A DNA stretch of 36,736 bases from Phycisphaerae bacterium (GTDB taxonomy: Bacteria; Planctomycetota; Phycisphaerae; Sedimentisphaerales; Anaerohalosphaeraceae): the NCBI GenBank assembly GCA_016782835.1, contig JADHXS010000007.1, positions 1 through 36,736 on the forward strand. The letters run 5' to 3'. The notes under the pieces are model-generated. The model did not search any database. It was not told the origin of the DNA and saw only the letters and a list, made by a program, of their open reading frames with translations. The position numbers and the translations under genes are program-made. Below are positions 25,554 through 33,938 of this stretch, piece after piece; positions within the stretch are counted from its first letter, which is position 1; every line of letters begins with the position of its first letter.

Positions 25554-26588
25554 ATGAATACTAATTATAAGAACGGAACAAGACCGGTGGCAACGAACAA
25601 ACAGCCAACTGTAAGTGTTGTCGTAATCACTTACAACCAGGAAAAATATATCAGGAAATCCCTCGAAGGCATTCTTTCGCAAAAAACCGATTTTGAGTAT
25701 GAATTGATTATTGGTGAGGATTGCAGCACTGATAGAACTCGCGATATATGCGTTCAATATTCTCAGGAATTCCCAGAGAAAATACGGTTGCTTTTGCATC
25801 AACAAAACATTGGAATGCACCAAAATGCTATCCAAACTCTTCGTTCAGCCCGTGGCAAGTATATTGCTTTCTGTGAAGGCGATGATTTTTGGACAGACCC
25901 AAACAAATTACAAATGCAGTATGATTTTCTGGAAAATAACCTTTCTTTCACGGGAGTGCATACGAAGGTCGATTACGTCGATAAAGATGGCCGGAAAATA
26001 GGGACAGGAGATATGATGCCGGCAGATTCAGACATCATTGACTTCAACTATTTACTGCAGCGAAATGTGATTCATACCTGCTCCTTTATGTTCCGTAAAA
26101 GTGTTCTGGACGAAACAGTCTATTCCATCATGGGAGCCGTTCTAAATCAAGACTACACGCTCTTCTTAGCTGTAGCCCTCAACGGTAATATTTACTATTT
26201 TCGGAATACAACAGCCGCTTACAGGAAAGGAGTTGGCGTCACAGCAACATGGATTTTTTCAAATATAAGAAAGCAGCATTTGATGATATTTTCGTTATTT
26301 GAAAAACATTACAACTTAAAAAAATACAGAGCAGCCCTGTACGCAGCGAAACAATTTCAGTACTACCATGTCTTTTCAGCATCAAATAAAGAAACTCGTT
26401 TATTACGATGCCGTTATTTTTGCCTTTTGCTGTGGTATTTTTTTCTGTCATTACTCTATAAACCAGCGATCAAAGTCTATAAAATAAGCTTCACAGATAT
26501 CGTCATGCTTGCTTATAAAGCGAGACCAAAATTAAAAAAATGGCTAAAGTTATTATTCGGAAACATGCCGTCTTCCGATAAAAATTAA
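25554..26588 (+). CDS. family 2 glycosyltransferase
   Basis: 344 residues. The GT-A fold is shown by VSVVVITYNQEKYIRKSL near the N-terminus, GEDCSTDRT (UDP/metal region) and FCEGDDFW (DxD-like motif). The last ~90 residues are basic with hydrophobic stretches that may touch the inner membrane. It transfers one sugar to the growing lipid-linked unit; donor and acceptor unknown. No clear ribosome site precedes ATG 25554, and the gap to wbqC is 68 bases. Confidence 0.88.
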   Translation: MNTNYKNGTRPVATNKQPTVSVVVITYNQEKYIRKSLEGILSQKTDFEYELIIGEDCSTDRTRDICVQYSQEFPEKIRLLLHQQNIGMHQNAIQTLRSARGKYIAFCEGDDFWTDPNKLQMQYDFLENNLSFTGVHTKVDYVDKDGRKIGTGDMMPADSDIIDFNYLLQRNVIHTCSFMFRKSVLDETVYSIMGAVLNQDYTLFLAVALNGNIYYFRNTTAAYRKGVGVTATWIFSNIRKQHLMIFSLFEKHYNLKKYRAALYAAKQFQYYHVFSASNKETRLLRCRYFCLLLWYFFLSLLYKPAIKVYKISFTDIVMLAYKARPKLKKWLKLLFGNMPSSDKN

Positions 26589-26623
26589 AGTTTTAAACAC
26601 TGTTTTCTCGTTAATCAAATACG

Positions 26624-27652
26624 GTGAATTTTTATATGCCTGAAATAAATGAAAAAAACAAAGACCTTGCTACTCAGCACAACACACAAAATTATTCCGT
26701 CAGCGTCGTGATACCCGCATATAACGCGGAGAAGCACATTCAACGTTCAATTGACAGTGTGCTGAGACAGACCCGTCCGGCGGATGAAATCATCGTTGTC
26801 GATGATGGTTCAACGGATAATACTCCGGTAATCCTCTCGGAATACGGCAATAAAATTATTCCTATTCGACAGCAAAATGCGGGAGCCAGCATCGCAAGGA
26901 CTACGGGAATCGAGCGGGCAAGCGGAGACTGGATTGCCTTTCTGGACGCCGACGACGAATGGCTGCCTTCAATGCTCGAAGCACAAATCAAAAACCTAAT
27001 AGATAATCCCGAACTGGCGTGGTCCTATAGTAATTATTGGTTTGCTCGTCATGATACAGACCGGGTTAAGATTGCGTTTCCGACCCCCCCCACATCAAAT
27101 AATATAATCACAGATTATTTATCCGTCCATACTAAATATTGCATCAGAACCAGTGCCGCCATCATCAAAAAAAGTGCTTTATATGATTCAGGATTGTTTG
27201 TCCCGGACCAGAAATGGGTGCAGGATACAGATCTCTTTCTGAGAATTGCATATCAATACCCCCAAATCGGATATCTCCATGAGCCACTCGCCAAATACTA
27301 TTGTGATTTACCCGAGTCATTAACAGCAAGATACTGTTGCCATGCAAATGAGCTATGCCTCCTTGTTGAACGCCATCTTGTGCTCTCACGAGAATGCAAC
27401 CGGCAAAAGGAACTGATCAAATCTATGTCTGAGAAAATACCGTATTGGGTTAATGTGACGCTGCAATATAAAAACTATCATGAAGCCCGAATCATGCTCA
27501 AGAGAATAGGGCACATTATCCCTAATAGGATAAAATGGAAATTGAAACTTAAAGCATATTTTCCTTTTCTGGAAAGATTTTGGGATGCAATGCTGCATTT
27601 CGTAAAACGGCATGTGATTCCTGAAAGGCTTAAAATTCGTAAACCGAAGTGA
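26624..27652 (+). CDS. family 2 glycosyltransferase
   Basis: 342 residues if the GTG at 26624 is used; ATG 26636 is an equally possible start, neither with a good ribosome site. GT-A motifs: SVSVVIPAYNAEKHI, IIVVDDGSTDNTP, NAGASIARTTGIERASGDWI and FLDADDEW. The C-terminus is basic and may lie on the membrane. It follows the previous glycosyltransferase by 35 bases and should add another sugar to the same glycan. Confidence 0.9.
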   Translation: MNFYMPEINEKNKDLATQHNTQNYSVSVVIPAYNAEKHIQRSIDSVLRQTRPADEIIVVDDGSTDNTPVILSEYGNKIIPIRQQNAGASIARTTGIERASGDWIAFLDADDEWLPSMLEAQIKNLIDNPELAWSYSNYWFARHDTDRVKIAFPTPPTSNNIITDYLSVHTKYCIRTSAAIIKKSALYDSGLFVPDQKWVQDTDLFLRIAYQYPQIGYLHEPLAKYYCDLPESLTARYCCHANELCLLVERHLVLSRECNRQKELIKSMSEKIPYWVNVTLQYKNYHEARIMLKRIGHIIPNRIKWKLKLKAYFPFLERFWDAMLHFVKRHVIPERLKIRKPK

Positions 27653-27697
27653 ATTTCAGGTAATAAACACAAATACAAAAACTCCGGAGAGACTATT

Positions 27698-28663
27698 GTG
27701 AAAAAGAAAATACTGGTTACAGGCGGAGCGGGTTTTATCGGAAGCCATCTGGTTGAAAGACTTCTGAAAGAAGGACATTGGGTTATCGCAATGGATAATT
27801 TCCATACTGGTACAAAAGATAATGTTTTGGCATTTCTTAATAACCCGCGTTTTGAAGTGCTTCGTCATGATGTCACAGAACCTTTCCGAATCGAAGCAGA
27901 GCAGATTTATAATCTGGCATGCCCAGCCAGTCCTATTCATTACCAGCGTTCTCCAATTCGAACGGTGGAAACCTGTGTTCTGGGACCGATTAACTGTCTG
28001 ACGCTTGCAAGAGACATTCATGCTCGTGTTTTGCAAGCCTCAACAAGTGAAATCTATGGAAATCCAATCATGCACCCCCAAACCGAAAGCTATTGGGGAA
28101 ACGTGAATCCAATCGGTCCCAGAAGTTGCTATGACGAAGGAAAGCGTGTTGCCGAGACACTGTTTTTCGATTTTCATCGTGAAGCCGGAACAGATATTCG
28201 AATCGCCAGAATTTTTAATACTTATGGCCCCCGGATGTCACATGGAGACGGACGGGTGATCAGCAATTTCATTCTCCAGGCCTTGCGAAATGAACCTCTG
28301 ACGATCTATGGAGACGGCTCTCATACTCGCTCATTTTGTTACATCTCCGATCTTGTAGAGGGCTTAATAAGGTTGATGAACATGGATGGATTTACAGGGC
28401 CGATTAATCTTGGCTGCCCGGAAGAAAGAACAATTCGTGAAATCGCAGAACTAATTATCCAACTTACAAATTCGAAATCAGATATTATCTTGCAACCCCT
28501 GCCTATTGATGATCCTGAAAAACGAAAACCCGATATCGAATTAGCAACCGACGTTCTTGGATGGACCCCTAAAATACCGCTTGAAGAGGGATTATCCAGA
28601 ACAATCGAATATTATAAGCCAATCGCCGATGATAATTCGCCGCCAACAAAACAACCTCGTTAA
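27698..28663 (+). CDS. UDP-glucuronate decarboxylase / UDP-xylose synthase-type SDR
   Basis: Converts UDP-glucuronate to UDP-xylose with bound NAD+. 321 residues. GGAGFIGSH at 9-17 binds the cofactor; the active site has TSEIYG (from 116) and Tyr145/Lys149 in [17 protein letters not shown] (74-83) and YDEGKR separate this group from 4-epimerases. The start is GTG 27698 with GGAGAG eight bases upstream. It presumably supplies xylose (or a derivative) to one of the nearby glycosyltransferases. No UDP-glucose dehydrogenase is in the window, so UDP-glucuronate must come from elsewhere. Confidence 0.88.
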   Translation: MKKKILVTGGAGFIGSHLVERLLKEGHWVIAMDNFHTGTKDNVLAFLNNPRFEVLRHDVTEPFRIEAEQIYNLACPASPIHYQRSPIRTVETCVLGPINCLTLARDIHARVLQASTSEIYGNPIMHPQTESYWGNVNPIGPRSCYDEGKRVAETLFFDFHREAGTDIRIARIFNTYGPRMSHGDGRVISNFILQALRNEPLTIYGDGSHTRSFCYISDLVEGLIRLMNMDGFTGPINLGCPEERTIREIAELIIQLTNSKSDIILQPLPIDDPEKRKPDIELATDVLGWTPKIPLEEGLSRTIEYYKPIADDNSPPTKQPR

Positions 28664-28700
28664 AATTTTGCTGATTTGAATACTTAGGATAGTTTGCTAA

Positions 28701-29951
28701 ATGAAAATAGCCTTCTTACTACAATCGTTTCCCTGTCTATCCGAAACCTTTATTCTAAACCAGATCACCGGGCTGATCGACTTAGGCTGTGACGTCAGAA
28801 TCGTAGCGTTCAACAAATTAAAGGAATCTAAACAGCATCCTGACATTCAAAAGTACCGGCTTTTCGATAAAACAACCTATAACAAGGTCCCCGAAACAAA
28901 ATTAGCCAAACGCACCAAAGCAGCGGCTCAGACAATAGCCACCTTCATTCAGCATCCTATCTTAGTTTATCGGCTTCAAAAGACACTTCTGACAAAATCG
29001 CAGGCCTATAACTACCAAAAACTTTTCTTGGGACTGAGGTTCATTCAGGAAAATTTCGATTTCATACAGTGCCATTACGGCCCCGTCGGCAATCAGGCTC
29101 TCTTCCTGAAAGACATCGGTCTTAGAGTAAAAATTTCGACCGTGTTCCATGGCTATGATCTCTCTGTTTATATGAATGAACACGGCCCGAATGTCTATCG
29201 GGAACTGTTCACAAAAGGAGATGTTTTCCTGCCAATCAGTAACTTCTGGAAACAAAAACTTCTCTCTCTCAGATGTCCTGAAGAAAAGATCGTCGTTAAT
29301 CACATGGGTATAGATACCACATTTTTCAGGCCTGTCAACAGGAACAAAACCCACGAGGGGCTTAACATCCTCACCGTAGCCCGGCTCACCGAAAAAAAGG
29401 GCCATCGTTACGCCTTGGAAGCAATTCAAAAAGTTGTCAAATCAATTCCTCATGTGGAATATCATATCGCAGGTGATGGCCCACTCTTAGAAGAACTTAA
29501 AGAGATAACGTGCCGGTTGGGCATTGAAAACTATATCATATTTCACGGAAAAGTTAATAGCAGCGAAATCATGGAACTATACAACAATGCGGATATTTTC
29601 CTGCTGCCTTCGGTGACATCATCGAACGGGGACATGGAGGGCATCCCGGTTTCATTGATGGAAGCAATGGCTTGTGGTTTGCCGGTTATTACCTCCGCAC
29701 ACAGCGGAATCCCGGAATTGGTTATCGACGGAAAGACAGGCTGTATTGCCCCGGAAAAAGACAGCGAAGCTATAAATAAATGGATCGTTCATCTGGCAAA
29801 AAGTCCTGAACTCAGGAACCAACTTTCCAATCAAGGGAGAGAATATGTAAACACGTTTTTTAATAATAAAATACTTTGCAAACAAATTCTCAAAATAATT
29901 AAGCTGCTACTAAAAGATGGTGGGTCTCGAATGAAAGGTTATGAACGGTAA
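28701..29951 (+). CDS. family 4 glycosyltransferase (WcaL/AmsK-like)
   Basis: 416 residues with a GT-B fold. N-terminal FLLQSFPCLSETFILNQI is typical of the colanic-acid WcaL/AmsK group; HGYDLSVYM, NHMGIDTTFFRP, ILTVARLTEKKGH and EGIPVSLMEAMACGLPV (donor site) are present. It retains the sugar configuration when adding to the lipid-linked oligosaccharide. Last plus-strand gene of the locus. Confidence 0.92.
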   Translation: MKIAFLLQSFPCLSETFILNQITGLIDLGCDVRIVAFNKLKESKQHPDIQKYRLFDKTTYNKVPETKLAKRTKAAAQTIATFIQHPILVYRLQKTLLTKSQAYNYQKLFLGLRFIQENFDFIQCHYGPVGNQALFLKDIGLRVKISTVFHGYDLSVYMNEHGPNVYRELFTKGDVFLPISNFWKQKLLSLRCPEEKIVVNHMGIDTTFFRPVNRNKTHEGLNILTVARLTEKKGHRYALEAIQKVVKSIPHVEYHIAGDGPLLEELKEITCRLGIENYIIFHGKVNSSEIMELYNNADIFLLPSVTSSNGDMEGIPVSLMEAMACGLPVITSAHSGIPELVIDGKTGCIAPEKDSEAINKWIVHLAKSPELRNQLSNQGREYVNTFFNNKILCKQILKIIKLLLKDGGSRMKGYER

Positions 29952-29959
29952 TAAAATGA

Positions 29960-30085
29960 TATATCCATCTAATATTATTCTGTCCCGGGCATCGTGTAGA
30001 CAAAAAGATCAATTTCAATATTCTTGAATTAGGCACCATGGGAGGATGTCGTAACATCATAGTTGATTGGTTCGCAAAAACTTAA
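29960..30085 (+). pseudogene. possible remnant of a gene (methyltransferase-like fragment)
   Basis: A 41-codon open stretch without its own start reads FCPGHRVDKKINFNILELG and then TMGGCRNIIVDWFAKT before TAA. ILELGTMGG resembles the SAM-binding first motif of class I methyltransferases. A neighbouring frame begins MIYPSNIILSRAS at 29956, as if a frameshift separates start and body. The resemblance is short and could be chance. If real, it is a decayed member of the polysaccharide locus. Confidence 0.2.
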
Positions 30086-30092
30086 GCGTAAA

Positions 30093-30827
30093 TCATGTTT
30101 TATTTTTCCAGGGAAATCCGTTCTTGTTAGAAACCGTAACATTCAAAAAAGAGGCAAGATTTTGATAGGCATTGAGTTGTGAGACATTAAGCACCAGCAG
30201 TTTGTCCGGCTTGTCAGTGAAATATTCAATCACGCTTTTATTATGTTGCCGATATAGTTTTGTATAATACTCATAATTGTACAAAGAAACTGTAGGATAA
30301 TTATAGACCATCTTCATCACATCCATACCAAAGCCCCTATATCGGTACAGGGCATTCTCTAAATCTTCTCTGTCGGGAGGGCGGCTTTTGTCCGAAGAAA
30401 ACAATTTCGTATGGAACTTTATCAACGACTGAAACCATTGGTCTTCTGAATCCCTGACCGTCAGTATAAATTTAGCATCTGGAAATGCTTTATCCAAACA
30501 GCGGTATGTTTCCGGCAGAGAAAAGGGGATATCCTGAAACGCCTGTTTGGTGTAACAATATCGAACCAACCGGTTACAATCTTGCTTGTACCAGTCAGAC
30601 AATAACATCTCTGCAACACCCTGATTTCCTAAATGATACCCAAAATCCTCAAGGGTCTGCTCAAGAGAAGTCGTGCCGGTCTTGTTAAAACCTATACAAA
30701 AAACTTTACCTGAAAATTTATTTTCTGAATTAATCCTATGGTGTCTGCGTGTGCCATGCAATCTTTCTATAAATTTATAGAAAACAGGGGGACACAACTC
30801 TTTAAAAATACTTTTCAGAAAAGACAT
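30093..30827 (-). CDS. sulfotransferase family protein
   Basis: 244 residues. CIGFNKTGTTSLEQTLEDFG (44-63) matches the 5'-phosphosulfate-binding loop of PAPS-dependent sulfotransferases, with Lys49 as the key residue; FILTVRDSEDQWFQS near 120-134 matches the 3'-phosphate-binding segment. It would move sulfate from PAPS to a hydroxyl, here most likely of the glycan made by the genes opposite. It is convergent with the GT4 gene and AT-rich like the central part of the locus. No signal peptide is seen, so it acts in the cytoplasm. Confidence 0.8.
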   Translation of the reverse strand: MSFLKSIFKELCPPVFYKFIERLHGTRRHHRINSENKFSGKVFCIGFNKTGTTSLEQTLEDFGYHLGNQGVAEMLLSDWYKQDCNRLVRYCYTKQAFQDIPFSLPETYRCLDKAFPDAKFILTVRDSEDQWFQSLIKFHTKLFSSDKSRPPDREDLENALYRYRGFGMDVMKMVYNYPTVSLYNYEYYTKLYRQHNKSVIEYFTDKPDKLLVLNVSQLNAYQNLASFLNVTVSNKNGFPWKNKT

Positions 30828-30938
30828 CCGAGACTTCCAATATAGCCAACTAAGGCTTCATTATCTAATACTCAAATTAGCAAAAAGTATTATTTTGTCA
30901 ACAAATATCCACTTTAGGTGACCATTTATTCTATAATA

Positions 30939-30979
30939 AAAAGGGCTTTGAAAACAACAATCGTTCCCAAAGCCCTTTT
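30939..30979 (-). terminator. strong terminator of the pilin gene, usable in both directions
   Basis: Perfect 12-bp stem AAAAGGGCTTTG (30939-30950) / CAAAGCCCTTTT (30968-30979) with a 17-base loop. On the minus strand the stem is followed by TTATTATAG, ending the pilin transcript; on the plus strand CTGTTTTT follows. The rest of 30828-31008 holds AT-rich sequence upstream of the sulfotransferase gene. Confidence 0.85.
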
Positions 30980-31008
30980 CTGTTTTTCAACACAATGACA
31001 TTTATTAA

Positions 31009-31980
31009 CTATGGAGCAAGCGGCCCATCGTTAACTAATACCGAATCATCTTGTCCAGCAGGTGTAACATCGGCTAGTTTATTAGTGATAAATGCCCCCC
31101 TTCTACGATCCGCCTCCGTTGCTCCGCCACCTGTCCAATGAGTATAAATTCCATCATTCTTAACAGCCACGTCGCTTCTTGATTCATTAGCAGTATGTCC
31201 ATCAGCAAAAAGCACATTTTGGCTGTCTCGATCATGCGGCAGGGCATTTGCAATTTGTAACCCCTTCTTTACTATATCATCAAAATCCGTCGTAGTAAAC
31301 CAGGGGCCGCCAATCCCCGCAACACGTTCCAGATAGTTGTTATCAGTAACACCGCCGCGCGTTAACTTTTCCTCGAAATAGGGGTTTTGATCCGCCATCA
31401 CCGCAAACGCCGCAGAATGAGTACCATCGGCTGCATACCGCCCTTTGCTTCCGGTACTTGCTGCACCAGTTTGACCGGCAGCGTAAGGCTGATGGTAAGA
31501 ATAGCTCACACACTTTTCAGGCCCCTTGGGATTAGCTGTCCAGCCAACATGTCCAAAGTCCCAAAGATCTACAATATCAAGCGTGGGAACTTGGGTATTT
31601 TTCCCGTCAAACTCTTCCTGGTCACTGGCAGGGCATACAAAAGATTTAGGGCTGACATCAGCTTCACGAACAAGCAGATACAGACTCGCACCTACTGTAA
31701 TACCCGACGGGGTCAGCCAATTTTTTGCGGGATCCGACCAGCCGGCGGTACCATCGCTCCACGTGTGCGCCCCGCCTCCGCCCTGTACTACGTACTCATC
31801 ATCATAGTCGTTGGCATAAACCGTTTGTGCGGTGCCCAGACCTTTCAGGTTAGTGCCGCAAACAACACGCATGGCGATCTTCTTGACCTTACTCAGGGCC
31901 GGCATCAGAATCGCCATCAACATCGCGATGATCGCAATGACGACCAACAGCTCAATCAACGTAAAACCTTTCTTTCTCAT
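31009..31980 (-). CDS. type II secretion-type pseudopilin (orphan, planctomycete type)
   Basis: 323 residues from ATG 31980, which has an excellent AAAGGAG ribosome site; the frame is open to 32181 but the extra part has no pilin features. MRKKGFTLIELLVVIAIIAM is a class III signal: prepilin peptidase should cut after Gly5 and methylate Phe6. The hydrophobic helix spans about 7-27. A large globular domain follows, ending with VLFADGHTANE, close to the H-X9-DG ending common in planctomycete pilin-like proteins (ten residues separate His and DG here). No secretion-machinery genes are nearby, so it is an orphan. Such proteins are often present in many copies and their job is unknown. Confidence 0.88.
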   Translation of the reverse strand: MRKKGFTLIELLVVIAIIAMLMAILMPALSKVKKIAMRVVCGTNLKGLGTAQTVYANDYDDEYVVQGGGGAHTWSDGTAGWSDPAKNWLTPSGITVGASLYLLVREADVSPKSFVCPASDQEEFDGKNTQVPTLDIVDLWDFGHVGWTANPKGPEKCVSYSYHQPYAAGQTGAASTGSKGRYAADGTHSAAFAVMADQNPYFEEKLTRGGVTDNNYLERVAGIGGPWFTTTDFDDIVKKGLQIANALPHDRDSQNVLFADGHTANESRSDVAVKNDGIYTHWTGGGATEADRRRGAFITNKLADVTPAGQDDSVLVNDGPLAP

Positions 31981-32110
31981 TTTTACATCTCCTTTCAGGT
32001 AAGATTTACTCACAATCACCTTCGGCAAGACCGAAATCATAATAAGTGCCGTTTTTGCCCCCACGCAGGGCATTTTCAAGACGTTGTAAATCCTACCAAT
32101 TAACAATAGT

Positions 32111-32125
32111 TTCGCCGAAGGCGAA
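32111..32125. repeat. GAA-loop hairpin in pilin leader
   Basis: TTCGCC-GAA-GGCGAA, nearly the same as 8388-8400. It lies just downstream of the predicted pilin promoter, at the 5' end of a leader of about 145 bases, where it could protect the mRNA. Confidence 0.5.
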
Positions 32126-32132
32126 TTTTCCG

Positions 32133-32162
32133 ATTTTAATCTTTCCTTAATACACTGTTCAA
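32133..32162 (-). promoter_or_regulatory. probable promoter of the pseudopilin gene
   Basis: On the minus strand TTGAAC (32162-32157), 18-base spacer, TAAAAT (32138-32133). Start predicted near 32126. The remaining AT-rich stretch to 32371 holds nothing further that I recognise. Confidence 0.45.
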
Positions 32163-32371
32163 TCAGAACAGAACAACTCACACAAACACTCAGGAATTTT
32201 AGGCATGTTCACGGGATATGAAAAACTTTACTATAATGGCATTTGGAATATAAATATTACTTACAACCCGTAAATCCTGCCGAAACTCTTTTTTTCTATC
32301 TTCTCTTATATCGTCCAATCTACCAATGTCCAATAATAATGTCAAGGAAATTCTATCCCCAAAAAGGATTC

Positions 32372-32400
32372 TTGCAATAATTCGCTTTTTTTAGTATAGA
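32372..32400 (+). promoter_or_regulatory. probable promoter of the UDP-sugar pyrophosphorylase gene
   Basis: TTGCAA (32372-32377), 17-base spacer, TATAGA (32395-32400), then an AT-rich leader of about 40 bases ending in AAAAGGA (32436-32442), six bases before the ATG. Confidence 0.55.
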
Positions 32401-32448
32401 ATGAGACTTCATATAAAAAAATAAAAGAATTTTATAAAAGGATATGAA

Positions 32449-33879
32449 ATGAACCAAATGCAGGAATTTGACAATGTTAAGGCACATCTTGAAGATATTG
32501 GCCAGTCACATATACTTCAATTTCAAGACAAAATAAATCCGGAACAGGGTTTGTCTTTACTCAATCAGGTCAAAAATCTGGATTTTTCAAGAATTCCGAC
32601 GTGGGTGGAAAAATACGTCCTCAATGATGGCTCTCTCAAGGTCCCGGAGCATTTCGACCCGGCCCCGTCCTGGCCGCCCGTTCCCAAAACAGCCGAACAG
32701 GCCGAAAAATACGCCAAAGCCGTTCAAATAGGCGAAAACCTGATTCGACAGGGCAAAGTCGCCGGTTTTGTCGTCGCCGGCGGACAGGGAACCCGCCTGG
32801 GATTTGACGGCCCCAAAGGCAATTACCCCATCAGCCCCATCAAAAAGAAAACACTTTTCCGGATTTTCGCCGAAAACCTGCTGGCCGCATCCAAAAAATA
32901 CGGCACAACCATCCCCTTCTACATCATGACCAGCCCGTTAAATCACAATGCGACTGTGGAAATCTTCGAATCCGCCGACTACTACGGCCTCGGCAAAGAA
33001 AATGTCGTCATTTTCCAACAGGGGACACTGCCCAACTTCGGCTTCAATGGCAAAATTCTGCTCGCCGACAAACATAAAATCGCCACCAGCCCCGACGGCC
33101 ACGGCGGCAGTCTCAAGGCCCTCTACCAAAGCGGCGCCGTCGCAGACATGAAAAAACGCGGCGTCCGATACCTCAGCTATTGGCAGGTGGACAACCCGTT
33201 AATCCATCCGATTGACCCCCTGTTCGTCGGCCTGCATGTCGCCGACAACGCCGAAATGAGCTCCAAGGCCCTGCTCAAAACCGGACCGCTGGAAAAAGTC
33301 GGCAACTTCTGCCTTGTGGACGGCAAAGTAACCGTCATCGAATACAGTGACCTCCCCGATGAAGCGGCCCATCGCAAAACCGAAGACGGCTCGCTGGCCT
33401 TCGAATTGGGCTCCATCGGAATCCACATCATCAGCGTTTCATTTATCGAAAAACTCAACGCCGACGGCGACTTCGCCCTTCCGTTTCATCGCGCCGTCAA
33501 AAAGATTCCCCACATCGACAAAAACGGTAACGCAATCGAACCCGACGAACCCAATGGTATCAAACTGGAAACCTTTGTCTTCGACGCTATCCCGATGGCC
33601 GCTCATTCGATTATTCTACAGACCCGAAGAGAAGAGGAATTTGCCCCCGTCAAAAACGCTGCCGGTGTTGACAGCGCCGAAGTTACGCATCAAATGATGA
33701 TTGACCGCGCCGCCGACTGGTTGGAAAAGGCCGGGATAACGGTCCCCCGCAAACCCGACGACACGCCGGACTGCACACTGGAAATCGCCCCCAGCTTCGC
33801 CCTGACGGCAGATGACGTCAAACCCAAAACCGACGAAATCCCGGAACTAACCCCCGGCTGCATAATCTACCTCGAATAA
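32449..33879 (+). CDS. UDPGP-family uridylyltransferase (UAP1/UGP-like UDP-sugar pyrophosphorylase)
   Basis: Makes a UDP-sugar from UTP and a sugar 1-phosphate. 476 residues. It belongs to the eukaryote-type UDPGP fold, not the bacterial GalU or GlmU type: VVAGGQGTRLGFDGPKGNYP (108-127) is the nucleotide loop with Lys123, SPDGHGG lies near 214-220, and YWQVDNPL binds the sugar-nucleotide side. The pattern is closest to UDP-N-acetylhexosamine pyrophosphorylases, though UDP-glucose activity is possible. Has its own promoter and faces away from the pilin gene. It could feed the trehalose synthase or the nearby glycosyltransferases with UDP-sugar. Confidence 0.88.
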   Translation: MNQMQEFDNVKAHLEDIGQSHILQFQDKINPEQGLSLLNQVKNLDFSRIPTWVEKYVLNDGSLKVPEHFDPAPSWPPVPKTAEQAEKYAKAVQIGENLIRQGKVAGFVVAGGQGTRLGFDGPKGNYPISPIKKKTLFRIFAENLLAASKKYGTTIPFYIMTSPLNHNATVEIFESADYYGLGKENVVIFQQGTLPNFGFNGKILLADKHKIATSPDGHGGSLKALYQSGAVADMKKRGVRYLSYWQVDNPLIHPIDPLFVGLHVADNAEMSSKALLKTGPLEKVGNFCLVDGKVTVIEYSDLPDEAAHRKTEDGSLAFELGSIGIHIISVSFIEKLNADGDFALPFHRAVKKIPHIDKNGNAIEPDEPNGIKLETFVFDAIPMAAHSIILQTRREEEFAPVKNAAGVDSAEVTHQMMIDRAADWLEKAGITVPRKPDDTPDCTLEIAPSFALTADDVKPKTDEIPELTPGCIIYLE

Positions 33880-33921
33880 TGACACTCAATTTAGACTGAC
33901 GTTCCCGGCTCTGATTTTTGT

Positions 33922-33938
33922 GCCGGCAGGATGCCGGC
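33922..33938. repeat. GGA-loop palindrome
   Basis: GCCGGCA-GGA-TGCCGGC, same loop and size as the units at 18750-18766 and inside priA at 19251-19267. Lies in the 866-base gene-free stretch 33880-34745. The same stretch holds a near-direct repeat of CAGATTTCAG/CAGACTTCAG (33975-33998), two GGGTTCGTTT boxes and otherwise no reading frame that looks coding. Confidence 0.7.

Noticed and set aside
21216-30827. Prophage or integrative element at the tRNA
   Set aside because: No integrase, phage gene or duplicated tRNA end was seen; only the position and AT content suggest transfer.
31387-32103. 238-codon plus-strand frame
   Set aside because: Antisense to the pseudopilin gene and its leader; no recognisable features.
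31981-32126. Riboswitch in the pseudopilin leader
   Set aside because: Small stems are present, but no known aptamer core could be recognised.
31981-32181. Upstream extension of the pseudopilin by 67 codons
   Set aside because: Prepilin signals are N-terminal and ATG 31980 has a near-perfect ribosome site.
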